Positions 30,917 through 39,953 of a stretch of DNA of 64,000 nucleotides are shown one piece after another (the stretch's first letter is position 1; every line of letters begins with the position of its first letter). A program made the translations under genes and the position numbers. The notes beneath the pieces are model-generated. The model ran no database searches. It was not told the origin of the DNA and saw nothing but the letters and a program-made list of their open reading frames with translations. Source of the DNA: Leptothrix discophora (GTDB lineage Bacteria; Pseudomonadota; Gammaproteobacteria; Burkholderiales; Burkholderiaceae_C); assembly GCF_030705305.1 (NCBI RefSeq), contig NZ_JAUZEE010000006.1, positions 267,878 to 331,877 on the forward strand, read 5' to 3'.

Positions 30917-32314
30917 ATGAATCCGATCCATGACCCTGGCCGATCGTCGTCGGCAGCACCACCGGTCGTTCGGCGCGATGACCTGGCCGCGCTGCCGATG
31001 CTGGCCGGCCACACGCGTGTCGCGGTGGCCTACAGCGGCGGGCACGACTCGACCGTGCTGATGCACGCGACCTGCCTGTGGGCGGCGGCACGGGGCGCGC
31101 AGGTGCACGCTCTCCATGTCCAGCATGGCCTGAGCCCGCATGCGGCGCATTGGGAGGCGCACTGCGCGGCGCAGGTCGACGGCTGGACTCGCATCGCGCG
31201 GGTCAGCCTGCACATCCGACGCCTGGCGCTGGTCGTGCCGCCCGGTGCCAGCCTTGAGGCCCATGCGCGCGCCGCGCGCTATGCGGCGCTGGCCGACATG
31301 GCGCGCGAGGCCGGCTGCGACACCGTGCTGCTGGCGCATCACCTCGATGACCAGGTCGAGACCTTCCTGCTGCAGGCGCTGCGCGGCGCCGGTCCGGCCG
31401 GCCTGTCGGCCATGCCGGTCGACATCCGGCGCGACGGGCTGCGCTGGGTCCGGCCCTGGCTGGACCGGCCGCGGGTCGAGCTGGCGGCGCATCGGGAGGC
31501 TCACGGATTGAGCCACATCGAGGACGACAGCAACGCCGACCCCCGCCTGGCCCGCAACCGCCTGCGGCTGTTGGTGCTGCCGGCCTTGCGCGCGGCCTTC
31601 CCGCAGGCCGACGAGACCCTGAGCGCGTGCGTGCGCCAGGTCCAGGACGCGCGGGTCTGCGTCGATGCGCTGGCACGCATCGACCTCGAAGGCCTGCGGG
31701 ATGTCGACGGCGGGCCGGCCTTGTCGGTGTCGCAGCTCCTGGAGCTGGCGCCGGCGCGGCAACGCCATGCGCTGCGGCGATGGCTGATCGAGCGCAGTGG
31801 TCACGCACCGAGCCAGGCGCTGCTGATGCGCCTGTCGACCGAGGTCGAGCATGCACCCGATGGCCGCTGGCAGGGCCGTGGCGGCTTGGTGCATGCGCAT
31901 CGCGGGCGGCTGGCCTGGGTCGCCGAGACGGGTCGTTGCCCGGCTCCGCCGACTTGCCGTGTCTCGCTGCGGCCGGGTCGGCATCCGGTGCCGGACTGGG
32001 GTGGCGTGCTCGTGATCGAGCCCGTGCTGCGGGGCGGCATTTCCCAGGTGGGCGGTGACATGGTCGAACTGCGGCCGCGTCAGGGCGGCGAGCAGTTCCA
32101 GTCGCATCCGCAGGGTGTGCCGAGGTCCTTGAAGAAGCAGTTCCAGGATGCGGGCGTGCCGTCCTGGGCGCGCGCGGCGCCGCTGGTGTGGCGAGACGGC
32201 CTGCTGGTGCAGGTCGAGGGACTCGGCGTCGATGCCCGTGCCCGGGTGCGCGATGGCGAGCCTCAGTGGTCGCTGCGCTGGGAGGCTGGCGAGCAGGCGG
32301 TCGCAGGTCGTTAA
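30917..32314 (+). CDS. tilS: tRNA(Ile)-lysidine synthase
   Basis: TilS modifies C34 of tRNA-Ile(CAU) to lysidine so that it reads AUA. The 465-residue product has the PP-loop VAYSGGHDSTVLMHA (residues 37-51; core SGGHDS 40-45), then VHALHVQHGLSPHA, ARAARYAALADMAREAG and [30 protein letters not shown], all conserved. The C-terminal TilS domain includes ELRPRQGGEQFQ and SLKKQFQDAGVPSWAR. There is no strong ribosome site at the ATG, so the exact start is less sure. It lies downstream of accA, as in many betaproteobacteria. Confidence 0.94.
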   Translation: MNPIHDPGRSSSAAPPVVRRDDLAALPMLAGHTRVAVAYSGGHDSTVLMHATCLWAAARGAQVHALHVQHGLSPHAAHWEAHCAAQVDGWTRIARVSLHIRRLALVVPPGASLEAHARAARYAALADMAREAGCDTVLLAHHLDDQVETFLLQALRGAGPAGLSAMPVDIRRDGLRWVRPWLDRPRVELAAHREAHGLSHIEDDSNADPRLARNRLRLLVLPALRAAFPQADETLSACVRQVQDARVCVDALARIDLEGLRDVDGGPALSVSQLLELAPARQRHALRRWLIERSGHAPSQALLMRLSTEVEHAPDGRWQGRGGLVHAHRGRLAWVAETGRCPAPPTCRVSLRPGRHPVPDWGGVLVIEPVLRGGISQVGGDMVELRPRQGGEQFQSHPQGVPRSLKKQFQDAGVPSWARAAPLVWRDGLLVQVEGLGVDARARVRDGEPQWSLRWEAGEQAVAGR

Positions 32315-32368
32315 AATATCTGGTTCTCCGCACGGCAGTCGTGCCGGAGCATCCTTTCATCAACCGAC

Positions 32369-33637
32369 ATGGCCTTGATCGTTCACAAGTACGGCGGCAC
32401 ATCGATGGGCTCGCCCGAGCGCATCCGCAACGTCGCCAAGCGCGTCGCCAAGTGGGCGCGTGCCGGCCACCAGATGGTGGTCGTGCCCTCCGCGATGAGC
32501 GGCGAAACCAACCGCCTGCTGGGCTTGGCCAAGGAGGTCTCGCCGGCCGTCCAGACGCCGGCCGTGCTGCGCGAACTCGACATGATCGCCTGCACCGGCG
32601 AGCAGGTCTCCGTGGGCCTGCTGGCGCTGGCGCTGCAGGCCGAAGGCATGGAAGCCATCAGCTACAACGGCTGGCAGGTGCCCATCAAGACCGACCAGGC
32701 CTACACCAAGGCCCGCATCGAGAGCATCGACGACAGCCGCGTGCGCGCCGACCTGGCCGCTGGCCGCGTGGTTGTCATCACCGGCTTCCAGGGCATCGAC
32801 GGCGACGGCAACGTGACCACGCTGGGTCGCGGCGGCTCGGACACCTCGGCGGTCGCGGTCGCGGCGGCGATGAAGGCCGACGAGTGCCTGATCTACACCG
32901 ATGTCGACGGCGTCTACACCACCGATCCGCGCGTCGTGCCCGAGGCGCGCCGGCTGCACACCGTCAGCTTCGAGGAGATGCTGGAGATGGCCAGCCTGGG
33001 CTCCAAGGTGCTGCAGATCCGTTCGGTCGAGTTCGCGGGCAAGTACCGCGTGCCGATGCGCGTGCTGTCGAGCTTCACCCCGTGGGACATCGCCATCGAG
33101 GAAGAAGCCAAGTCGGGCACGCTGATCACTTTCGAGGAAGACGAGAAGATGGAACAAGCCGTTGTGTCGGGCATCGCGTTCAACCGCGACGAAGCCAAGA
33201 TTTCCGTGATGGGCGTGCCGGACAAGCCGGGCATCGCCTACAGCATCCTGGGCAAGGTTGCCGATGCCAACATCGACGTGGACGTGATCATCCAGAACGT
33301 CTCGCACGACGGTCGCACCGACTTCTCGTTCACGGTCCACCGCAACGACTTCCAGCGCACCGTCGACCTGCTGAACAAGGACGTCGTGCCGGCCCTGGGC
33401 GCCAAGGAAGTCGTGGGCGACACCAAGATCTGCAAGGTCTCGATCGTCGGCATCGGCATGCGATCGCACGCCGGCGTGGCCAGCACGATGTTCCGCGCGC
33501 TGAGCGAAGAGGGCATCAACATCCAGATGATCACGACCAGCGAGATCAAGACCTCCGTCGTGATCGACGAGAAGTACATGGAGCTGGCGGTGCGCGCGCT
33601 GCACAAGGCCTTCGATCTCGACCAGCCGAACGCCTGA
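32369..33637 (+). CDS. lysC: Aspartate kinase
   Basis: This 422-residue aspartokinase phosphorylates aspartate to start the lysine/threonine/methionine pathway; asd, the next enzyme, is also in this window. The kinase domain starts VHKYGGTSMGSPERIRNVAKRV and contains TLGRGGSDTSAVAVAAAMKADECLIYTDVDGVYTTDPRVV. Two C-terminal ACT domains (ISVMGVPDKPGIAYSILGKVADANIDVDVIIQN and VSIVGIGMRSHAGVASTMFRALSEEGINIQMITTSEIK) indicate feedback control by lysine and/or threonine. An AT-rich TTAAAATAT tract at the tilS stop may hold its -10 box. Confidence 0.97.
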   Translation: MALIVHKYGGTSMGSPERIRNVAKRVAKWARAGHQMVVVPSAMSGETNRLLGLAKEVSPAVQTPAVLRELDMIACTGEQVSVGLLALALQAEGMEAISYNGWQVPIKTDQAYTKARIESIDDSRVRADLAAGRVVVITGFQGIDGDGNVTTLGRGGSDTSAVAVAAAMKADECLIYTDVDGVYTTDPRVVPEARRLHTVSFEEMLEMASLGSKVLQIRSVEFAGKYRVPMRVLSSFTPWDIAIEEEAKSGTLITFEEDEKMEQAVVSGIAFNRDEAKISVMGVPDKPGIAYSILGKVADANIDVDVIIQNVSHDGRTDFSFTVHRNDFQRTVDLLNKDVVPALGAKEVVGDTKICKVSIVGIGMRSHAGVASTMFRALSEEGINIQMITTSEIKTSVVIDEKYMELAVRALHKAFDLDQPNA

Positions 33638-33645
33638 TCGACACC

Positions 33646-33669
33646 GCACGGATCTCCGTTGATCCGTGC
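33646..33669 (+). terminator. Possible terminator after lysC
   Basis: GCACGGATC and GATCCGTGC (33646-33669) form a perfect 9-bp stem with a six-base loop eight bases after the lysC stop. A GTTTT stretch occurs only about 10 bases later, so termination strength is uncertain. Confidence 0.55.
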
Positions 33670-33739
33670 TGGCTTGCGAGTTTTGACGCGCCGATTCTGG
33701 TTTGAAGTGCCGGGGGCTGGTACCGGAAGGGATTCCGGC

Positions 33740-33745
33740 TATACT
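33740..33745 (+). promoter_or_regulatory. Possible -10 box of tRNA-Ser
   Basis: TATACT sits 11 bases before the mature tRNA-Ser and is followed by a GC-rich CCCGC discriminator, as in stringently controlled stable-RNA promoters. The -35 is not clear. Confidence 0.45.
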
Positions 33746-33756
33746 CCCGCTTCTTC

Positions 33757-33847
33757 GGAGACGTGACCGAGTGGCCGAAGGTGCTCCCCTGCTAAGGGAG
33801 TATGCGCCAAAAGCGCATCGAGGGTTCGAATCCCTCCGTCTCCGCCA
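33757..33847 (+). tRNA. tRNA-Ser (anticodon GCU)
   Basis: GGAGACG pairs with CGTCTCC in the acceptor stem, followed by discriminator G and encoded CCA. The anticodon loop CTGCTAA carries GCT, reading AGC/AGU serine codons. A long variable arm (TATGCGCCAAAAGCGCATC) is present as expected for tRNA-Ser, and the T-loop is TTCGAAT. Confidence 0.97.
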
Positions 33848-33883
33848 AGACCTGCCGATCTGGCTGGAAGAATTGGCCGAATG

Positions 33884-33909
33884 AGCCTCCGCCCTGCGGA
33901 GGCTTTTTT
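33884..33909 (+). terminator. Intrinsic terminator after tRNA-Ser
   Basis: GCCTCCGC / GCGGAGGC with a CCT loop (33885-33903) is followed by a six-base T run. It ends the tRNA-Ser transcript. Confidence 0.85.
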
Positions 33910-33923
33910 CGTTCTGGCGTCGA

Positions 33924-33939
33924 ATATCTCGCGAGATAT
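33924..33939. repeat. Perfect 16-bp palindrome ATATCTCG/CGAGATAT
   Basis: This spacer-free palindrome lies in the 200-base gap between the tRNA-Ser terminator and the LysR gene. It looks like a site for a dimeric regulator; no matching regulator can be assigned. No convincing gene was found in the rest of this gap. Confidence 0.65.
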
Positions 33940-34109
33940 CGCGGCCCTTGCGGACTTTGTGGTGGTCCCTGACGGGAAGGCTGCGACGGCGGGGTGGCGA
34001 TTAGCCTTCGCCTGCCGCGAAGGCACAATTGACGACCTTCGATGGGCCCGCCTTCGACCGCATGCGACGATGACGGTCTCGTTGCTGACCGGGCCCCGGG
34101 CAGCCTTCC

Positions 34110-35063
34110 ATGCGCTTCGATCTCGTCACGCTCAACCTCGTGCTGGCCATCGCCGAAACCCGCAGCATCACGCGCGGCGCGCAGCGTGAACACCTCGCGC
34201 TGGCCGCTGCAAGCAAGCGCTTGAGCGATCTGGAGTCGCGCCTGGGCGTGCAGCTGTTCGAGCGCCGCGCCCGCGGCATCGAGCCGACCTCGGCCGGTCA
34301 GGCGCTGGTGCGGCACATCCGCTCGCTGCATGCCAGCCTGCATGCGCTGGAGGAAGAGGTCGCCGAATACGCCGACGGTGTGCGCGGCACGCTGCGCATC
34401 GTGGCCAATTCCTCGGCCATCGCCGAATGCCTGCCGCCCGACCTCGCGGCCTTCTCGCAGGCCCATCCGGGCGTGCAGGTGAGCCTCGAGGACGAGACCA
34501 GCACGCAGGTGCAGCGCGCGGTGCTGCAGGGTCAGGCCGACGTCGGCATCTTCGTGCCGCCGGTGATCGAGAGCGGCTTGCGGACCTGGCTCTACCGCCA
34601 CGGCGAGCTGTCGGTGATCGCCCCGCGCACCCATCCGCTGGCACGGTGTGCGTCCTTGAAGCTGGCCGACCTGCTTGACGTGGACTTTGTCGGCCTGCAC
34701 GTTGGCGCGGCCGCGCAGGACATCATCCTTGCCGAGGCGGCCGCGCAGGGCCGCAGCCTGAAGGCGCGGCTGCAGGTCCGCGGCTTCGATGCGATCGCGC
34801 AGCTGGTCGCGGCCGGACTGGGCGTGGCGATCATGCCCACCGGTGTCGCGCAGCGGCTGTCGCAGGCCTACGCGATCGGGCTGGTCGCGCTCGACGAGGC
34901 CTGGGCGCGGCGCGACTACCTGGTCGCGGTGCGTGCGCAGGAGGTCCTGCCCGCCGTCACCCGTCGTTTCGTGGACCTGCTGCGCCAGGGCGCGCCCGGA
35001 TCCGACGCTCCCCTTGCCAGCGACGTCGCCAGCGCGTCGTCGCCCCCTTCCACCTCCCCTTGA
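34110..35063 (+). CDS. LysR-family transcriptional regulator
   Basis: This 317-residue regulator has the LysR winged helix-turn-helix at residues 1-60 ([54 protein letters not shown]) and a two-lobed effector domain after residue 90 ([37 protein letters not shown]). It is codirectional with leuC, whose ATG is 20 bases beyond its stop, so it may be co-transcribed with leuCDB. LysR regulators next to leucine genes are common in Burkholderiales, but the effector and targets here are not evident. The length is normal, with a short Ala/Ser/Pro tail. Confidence 0.9.
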   Translation: MRFDLVTLNLVLAIAETRSITRGAQREHLALAAASKRLSDLESRLGVQLFERRARGIEPTSAGQALVRHIRSLHASLHALEEEVAEYADGVRGTLRIVANSSAIAECLPPDLAAFSQAHPGVQVSLEDETSTQVQRAVLQGQADVGIFVPPVIESGLRTWLYRHGELSVIAPRTHPLARCASLKLADLLDVDFVGLHVGAAAQDIILAEAAAQGRSLKARLQVRGFDAIAQLVAAGLGVAIMPTGVAQRLSQAYAIGLVALDEAWARRDYLVAVRAQEVLPAVTRRFVDLLRQGAPGSDAPLASDVASASSPPSTSP

Positions 35064-35083
35064 ACCGCCCGACAGGAGCTGCC

Positions 35084-36508
35084 ATGACCGGACGCACCCT
35101 CTACGACAAGCTGTGGGACGAACACGTCGTCCACACCGAGGAAGACGGCACCGCCGTGCTCTACATCGACCGCCACCTGGTTCATGAGGTGACCAGCCCG
35201 CAGGCCTTCGAGGGGCTGCGGCTGGCCGGACGCAAGGTCTGGCGCGTCAGCTCGGTGGTGGCCACGGCCGACCACAACACGCCGACGACCGGCTGGGAGC
35301 AGGGCTACGACGGCATCGCCGATCCGATCAGCAAGTTGCAGATCCAGACCCTGGACAGCAACATCCGGGAGTTCGGCGCGGCGGCCTATTTCCCGTTCAT
35401 GGACCAGCGCCAGGGCATCGTGCACGTGATCGGCCCGGAGAACGGCGCGACCCTGCCGGGCATGACCGTCGTCTGTGGCGACAGCCACACCAGCACGCAC
35501 GGCGCCTTCGGTGCGCTGGCGCATGGCATCGGCACCAGCGAGGTCGAGCACGTCATGGCCACGCAGACGCTGCTGGCCAAGAAGGCGAAGAACATGCTGG
35601 TCAAGGTCGAGGGCTGGCTGTCGCCGGGCCTGACGGCCAAGGACATCGTGCTGGCCATCATCGGCCGCATCGGTACCGCCGGCGGCACCGGCTACACGAT
35701 CGAGTTCGGCGGCAGCGCCATCCGCGCATTGAGCATGGAAGGCCGCATGACGGTCTGCAACATGGCCATCGAGGCCGGTGCCCGTGCCGGCCTGGTGGCG
35801 GTTGACGAGACCACGCTGGCCTACGTCAAGGGTCGTCCGTTCGCGCCCAAGGGCGTCGAGTGGGATCAGGCCGTGAGCCACTGGCGCACGCTGCACAGCG
35901 ATGCCGACGCGGTCTTCGACGTGGTCGTCGAGCTGGACGCCGCGCAGATCCGCCCGCAGGTCACCTGGGGCACCAGCCCGGAGATGGTGCTGGCGATCGA
36001 CGAGCGCGTGCCCGATCCCGACAAGGAGAAGGACGACGTCAAGCGCTCGGCCATCGAGCGGGCGCTGACGTACATGGGCCTGGAGCCGAACAAGGCGATC
36101 GCCGACGTGCGCATCGACAAGGTCTTCATCGGCTCGTGTACCAACAGCCGCATCGAGGACATCCGCGAGGCTGCCGCCGTGGTACGTCGCATCGGCGGCC
36201 GCGTGGCCGGCAACGTCAAGCTCGCGATGGTCGTGCCGGGCTCGGGCCTGGTGAAGGCGCAGGCCGAGGCCGAGGGCCTGCACGAGGTCTTCCGTGCCGC
36301 AGGTTTCGAATGGCGCGAGCCGGGCTGTTCCATGTGCCTGGCGATGAACGCCGACCGGCTCGAGCCGGGCGAGCGCTGCGCCTCGACCAGCAACCGCAAC
36401 TTCGAGGGCCGTCAGGGGGCTGGTGGCCGCACCCACCTGGTCAGCCCGGCCATGGCCGCTGCCGCCGCCATGAACGGCCACTTCGTTGACATCCGCCGCA
36501 TCGTCTGA
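35084..36508 (+). CDS. leuC: 3-isopropylmalate dehydratase large subunit
   Basis: LeuC and LeuD isomerise 2-isopropylmalate to 3-isopropylmalate through a 4Fe-4S cluster. The 474-residue product starts [19 protein letters not shown] 35084 has AGGAG five bases upstream and was preferred to the TTG at 35060. Aconitase signatures are [33 protein letters not shown] and the cluster cysteines in [13 protein letters not shown] and [11 protein letters not shown]. leuD starts 12 bases after the stop. The leucine genes leuC-leuD-leuB form an operon followed by asd. Confidence 0.97.
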   Translation: MTGRTLYDKLWDEHVVHTEEDGTAVLYIDRHLVHEVTSPQAFEGLRLAGRKVWRVSSVVATADHNTPTTGWEQGYDGIADPISKLQIQTLDSNIREFGAAAYFPFMDQRQGIVHVIGPENGATLPGMTVVCGDSHTSTHGAFGALAHGIGTSEVEHVMATQTLLAKKAKNMLVKVEGWLSPGLTAKDIVLAIIGRIGTAGGTGYTIEFGGSAIRALSMEGRMTVCNMAIEAGARAGLVAVDETTLAYVKGRPFAPKGVEWDQAVSHWRTLHSDADAVFDVVVELDAAQIRPQVTWGTSPEMVLAIDERVPDPDKEKDDVKRSAIERALTYMGLEPNKAIADVRIDKVFIGSCTNSRIEDIREAAAVVRRIGGRVAGNVKLAMVVPGSGLVKAQAEAEGLHEVFRAAGFEWREPGCSMCLAMNADRLEPGERCASTSNRNFEGRQGAGGRTHLVSPAMAAAAAMNGHFVDIRRIV

Positions 36509-36520
36509 GCGAGGAACACC

Positions 36521-37168
36521 ATGCAAGCCTTCACCGTGCTCAAGGGCCTGGTCGCCCCGATGGACCGTGCCAACGTCGACACCGACGCGATCATCCCGAA
36601 GCAGTTCCTGAAGTCGATCGCCCGGACCGGCTTCGGTCCCAACCTGTTCGATGAGTGGCGCTACCTCGACAAGGGCGAGCCGGGCCAGGACCCGGCCAGC
36701 CGCAAGCCCAATCCCGACTTCGTGCTGAACCAGCCGCGCTACCAGGGCGCCTCGGTGCTGCTGGCGCGCGAGAACTTCGGTTGCGGTTCGAGCCGCGAAC
36801 ATGCGCCGTGGGCGCTGGATCAGTACGGTTTCCGTGCCGTCATCGCGCCGAGCTACGCCGACATCTTCTTCAACAACTGCTTCAAGAACGGCCTGCTGCC
36901 GATCGTGCTGCCGGAGTCGGTCGTCGCGCGTCTGTTTGACGAGGTGCACGGCTTCGTCGGCTACCAGCTGACGGTCGACCTGCCGCGCCAGGTCGTGGTC
37001 AAGCCCGATGGCACCGAGATCCCTTTTGACGTGCAGCCCTTCCGCAAGTACTGCCTGGTCAATGGCTTCGACGACATCGGCCTGACGCTGCGTCATGCCG
37101 ACAAGATCCGCAGCTACGAGGCCGAGCGGCTGGCGCGCATGCCTTGGCTGGCGCAACGCGCGCTGTGA
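36521..37168 (+). CDS. leuD: 3-isopropylmalate dehydratase small subunit
   Basis: LeuD is the small subunit that completes the active site of LeuCD. The 215-residue product has the family length. Characteristic parts are [24 protein letters not shown] at the start, and [53 protein letters not shown], which holds the substrate-binding [13 protein letters not shown] segment. AGCGAGGAACACC precedes the ATG. It lies 12 bases after leuC and 45 bases before leuB. Confidence 0.97.
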   Translation: MQAFTVLKGLVAPMDRANVDTDAIIPKQFLKSIARTGFGPNLFDEWRYLDKGEPGQDPASRKPNPDFVLNQPRYQGASVLLARENFGCGSSREHAPWALDQYGFRAVIAPSYADIFFNNCFKNGLLPIVLPESVVARLFDEVHGFVGYQLTVDLPRQVVVKPDGTEIPFDVQPFRKYCLVNGFDDIGLTLRHADKIRSYEAERLARMPWLAQRAL

Positions 37169-37213
37169 GCGGCGCGGCGCGCGTCCCGAACACCCACTCC
37201 TGAAAGCATCCCC

Positions 37214-38326
37214 ATGAAGATTGCCATCCTGCCGGGCGACGGCATCGGCACCGAGATCGTCGCCGAGGCGGTCAAGGTCCTGAAGGTCCTGGACCTGTCC
37301 TTCGAGATGGAGGCCGCGCTGGTCGGCGGTGCCGCCTACGAGGCGCATGGCCACCCGCTGCCCGAGTCGACGCTGAACCTGGCGAAGGCCGCCGATGCGG
37401 TGCTGTTCGGTGCCGTCGGCGACTGGAAGTACGACAAGCTCGAACGGGCGCTGCGCCCGGAGCAGGCCATCCTGGGCCTGCGCAAGAACCTGGGCCTGTT
37501 CGCCAACTTCCGTCCGGCGATCTGCTACGAGCAGCTCACGCACGCGTCGAGCCTGAAGCCGGAGCTGGTCGCGGGCCTGGACATCCTGATCATCCGCGAG
37601 CTGACCGGCGACATCTACTTCGGCCAGCCGCGTGGCCGCCGCACCGCCGTCGACGGCCTGTTCCCGGGTGCCGAGGAAGCCTTCGACACGATGCGCTACA
37701 GCCGCCCCGAGGTCGAGCGCATCGCCCACGTGGCCTTCCAGGCCGCGCGCCGGCGCAACAAGCGCGTGACCAGCGTCGACAAGGCCAACGTGCTCGAGAC
37801 CTTCCAGTTCTGGAAGGACATCATGATCGAGGTCGGCCAGCAGTACCCGGACGTCGCGCTGGATCACATGTACGTCGACAACGCGGCGATGCAGCTGGTC
37901 AAGGCGCCGAAGAAGTTCGACGTGGTCGTCACCGGCAACATGTTCGGCGACATCCTGTCGGACGAGGCCGCGATGCTCACCGGCTCGATCGGCATGCTGC
38001 CCTCGGCGTCGCTGAACGACCGCAACCAGGGCCTCTACGAGCCCAGCCACGGCAGCGCGCCGGACATTGCCGGTCAGGGTGTTGCAAACCCGCTGGCTAC
38101 AATCCTGTCCGCTGCCATGATGCTCCGCTACTCCCTCAACCAGCCCGAAGCTGCCGACCGGATCGAATCCGCGGTCAGCGCCGTCCTGTCCACCGGTCTG
38201 CGCACCGGCGACATCTGGTCCGAAGGCACGCAGCGGGTCGGCACGCGGGAGATGGGCGACGCCGTTGTCGCGGCCCTGGTCGGCAACACCAGCGGCAAAA
38301 CCATTACCACGATGACCAAGAGCTAG
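37214..38326 (+). CDS. leuB: 3-isopropylmalate dehydrogenase
   Basis: LeuB oxidises and decarboxylates 3-isopropylmalate to the leucine precursor with NAD+. The 370-residue protein begins [30 protein letters not shown]-like [17 protein letters not shown], the catalytic Lys in [14 protein letters not shown] and the metal-site Asp in [31 protein letters not shown] are intact, and [26 protein letters not shown] binds NAD. It is the third leu gene. A 92-base leader with alternative hairpins separates it from asd. Confidence 0.97.
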   Translation: MKIAILPGDGIGTEIVAEAVKVLKVLDLSFEMEAALVGGAAYEAHGHPLPESTLNLAKAADAVLFGAVGDWKYDKLERALRPEQAILGLRKNLGLFANFRPAICYEQLTHASSLKPELVAGLDILIIRELTGDIYFGQPRGRRTAVDGLFPGAEEAFDTMRYSRPEVERIAHVAFQAARRRNKRVTSVDKANVLETFQFWKDIMIEVGQQYPDVALDHMYVDNAAMQLVKAPKKFDVVVTGNMFGDILSDEAAMLTGSIGMLPSASLNDRNQGLYEPSHGSAPDIAGQGVANPLATILSAAMMLRYSLNQPEAADRIESAVSAVLSTGLRTGDIWSEGTQRVGTREMGDAVVAALVGNTSGKTITTMTKS

Positions 38327-38356
38327 TCAGCTCCGGATCGTCTCGCCCCCACACCT

Positions 38357-38393
38357 GGACCCCGGCGAAGCGAGCCGGGGAATACGGGGGTCC
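38357..38393 (+). promoter_or_regulatory. Alternative hairpins between leuB and asd
   Basis: CCCCGGC (38360-38366) can pair with GCCGGGG (38374-38380), or GGACCCC (38357-38363) can pair with GGGGTCC (38387-38393). The CCCC segment is shared, so the long forms exclude each other. There is no T run. This could be an attenuator-like element before asd or only a leuB 3' end structure. Confidence 0.45.
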
Positions 38394-38418
38394 GGAAATC
38401 AACTGAAAGGCTAAGGAA

Positions 38419-39546
38419 ATGGCACTCGTAGGATTGGTCGGCTGGCGTGGCATGGTCGGCTCGGTCTTGATGGACCGCATGCAGGCGGAAGGCGACTTCG
38501 ACCTGTTCGAGCCGATGTTCTTCTCGACCAGCAATGCCGGCGGCCCTGCCCCGGCGATGGCGAAGAACGAGACGAAGCTGCAGGACGCGTTCGACATCGA
38601 CGCGCTCAAGCGCTGCGAGATCATCATCACCGCGCAAGGCGGCGACTACACCTCCGACGTCTTCCCCAAGCTGCGTGCGGCAGGCTGGAACGGCCACTGG
38701 ATCGACGCCGCCTCGACGCTGCGCATGAAGGATGACGCCGTCATCATCCTGGACCCGGTCAACATGCCGGTGATCAAGGACGCGCTGGCCAAGGGTGGTC
38801 GCAACTGGGTGGGTGGCAACTGCACCGTCAGCTGCATGCTGATGGGCGTGGGCGCGCTCTACAAGGCCGGTCTGGTCGAGTGGATGAGCACCCAGACCTA
38901 CCAGGCCGCATCGGGCGGCGGTGCGCAGCACATGCGCGAGCTGCTGACGCAGTTCGGCACGCTCAATGCCGAGGTCCGCTCCCTGCTGGACGACCCCAAG
39001 AGCGCCATCCTCGAGATCGACCGCAAGATCATCGCCAGGCAGCGTGCGCTGACCGAGGCCGAGACCGCCAACTTCGGCGTGCCGCTGGGCGGTTCGCTGA
39101 TCCCCTGGATCGACAAGGACCTCGGCAACGGCACCTCCCGCGAAGAGTGGAAGGGCATGGCCGAGACCAACAAGATCCTCGGCCAGGGCGACGGCTTCAG
39201 CGCGCCGGCGATCCCGGTCGACGGCTTCTGCGTGCGCATCGGCGCGATGCGCTGCCACAGCCAGGCGCTGACCTTCAAGCTCAAGCGTGACGTGCCGCTG
39301 GCCGACATCGAGGCCATGATCGCCGCCGACAACGCCTGGGTGAATGTCGTGCCGAACACCCGCGAGGCGACCGTGCGTGACCTGACGCCGGTGGCCGTGA
39401 CCGGCACGCTGACCATCCCGGTCGGTCGTCTGCGCAAGATGGCGATGGGCCCGGAGTATCTCGGCGCCTTCACCATCGGCGACCAGTTGCTCTGGGGTGC
39501 GGCCGAGCCGCTGCGCCGCATGCTCCGCATCCTGCTGGACGCCTGA
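38419..39546 (+). CDS. asd: Aspartate-semialdehyde dehydrogenase
   Basis: Asd reduces aspartyl phosphate (made by LysC) to the semialdehyde for lysine, threonine, methionine and diaminopimelate. The 375-residue protein begins with the NADP-binding [18 protein letters not shown]. The catalytic cysteine is C135 in [36 protein letters not shown] and [20 protein letters not shown] are conserved substrate-binding parts of the gram-negative type. AAGGCTAAGGAA serves as ribosome site. It follows leuB by 92 bases. Confidence 0.97.
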   Translation: MALVGLVGWRGMVGSVLMDRMQAEGDFDLFEPMFFSTSNAGGPAPAMAKNETKLQDAFDIDALKRCEIIITAQGGDYTSDVFPKLRAAGWNGHWIDAASTLRMKDDAVIILDPVNMPVIKDALAKGGRNWVGGNCTVSCMLMGVGALYKAGLVEWMSTQTYQAASGGGAQHMRELLTQFGTLNAEVRSLLDDPKSAILEIDRKIIARQRALTEAETANFGVPLGGSLIPWIDKDLGNGTSREEWKGMAETNKILGQGDGFSAPAIPVDGFCVRIGAMRCHSQALTFKLKRDVPLADIEAMIAADNAWVNVVPNTREATVRDLTPVAVTGTLTIPVGRLRKMAMGPEYLGAFTIGDQLLWGAAEPLRRMLRILLDA

Positions 39547-39953
39547 TCGCCAGACGCCGGCCCTGCGGCGTCTGGTCCTGCGCGTCTGATCCGGGGCGAC
39601 ATACCCGGCGACCGTCCCGGGTCGTCGCGTCCCGGAATACCCGTCTGACGACCGGACATCACCGTCGTTGTCGACCGACAACGACGGTTACAACAACCTG
39701 CACATTCCTCCGTGCGTTGCAGAACATCAGGCAATGCATGAGCTTGTCTTTGTATCTGCTTGATGTTATTGTGTTTTCAGGGATTTTGAGTGGTCGGCTT
39801 GGTGGTTGAAGGAAGGCTGTGCAGCAGCCTTGCGGGTGAAGACCAGGGTTCTGGATGACGCCAGGGTGGGCCGCTCGAAGACCGACACCACGTACGTTTG
39901 ACGCACTTTTGCTCGACCTGAAGCGCCGGTTTGTGCGCGAGCCAAGCTGGGGC
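39547..39953. other. Non-coding gap asd-fimV with two strong inverted repeats
   Basis: This 407-base gap holds no convincing gene. CCAGACGCCG / CGGCGTCTGG (39550-39575) is a perfect 10-bp hairpin just after asd and may end its transcript, though without a T run. A second, longer inverted repeat lies at 39661-39688. An AT-richer stretch at about 39735-39790, with TTGTCT and TTATTG-like elements, may contain the fimV promoter. Confidence 0.6.
39661..39688. repeat. Inverted repeat with 13-bp perfect arms upstream of fimV
   Basis: ACCGTCGTTGTCG and its exact reverse complement are separated by only two bases (AC). The near-absence of a loop favours a protein-binding site over an RNA hairpin. It lies about 265 bases before the fimV start. 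Confidence 0.7.

Noticed and set aside
33881..34189. Open frame of 102 codons after tRNA-Ser
   Set aside because: It begins inside the tRNA terminator and overlaps the LysR start in another frame; no recognisable content.
34916..38050. 1044-codon open frame opposite leuC, leuD and leuB
   Set aside because: Spans three conserved genes on the other strand; an artefact of GC3-rich codons.
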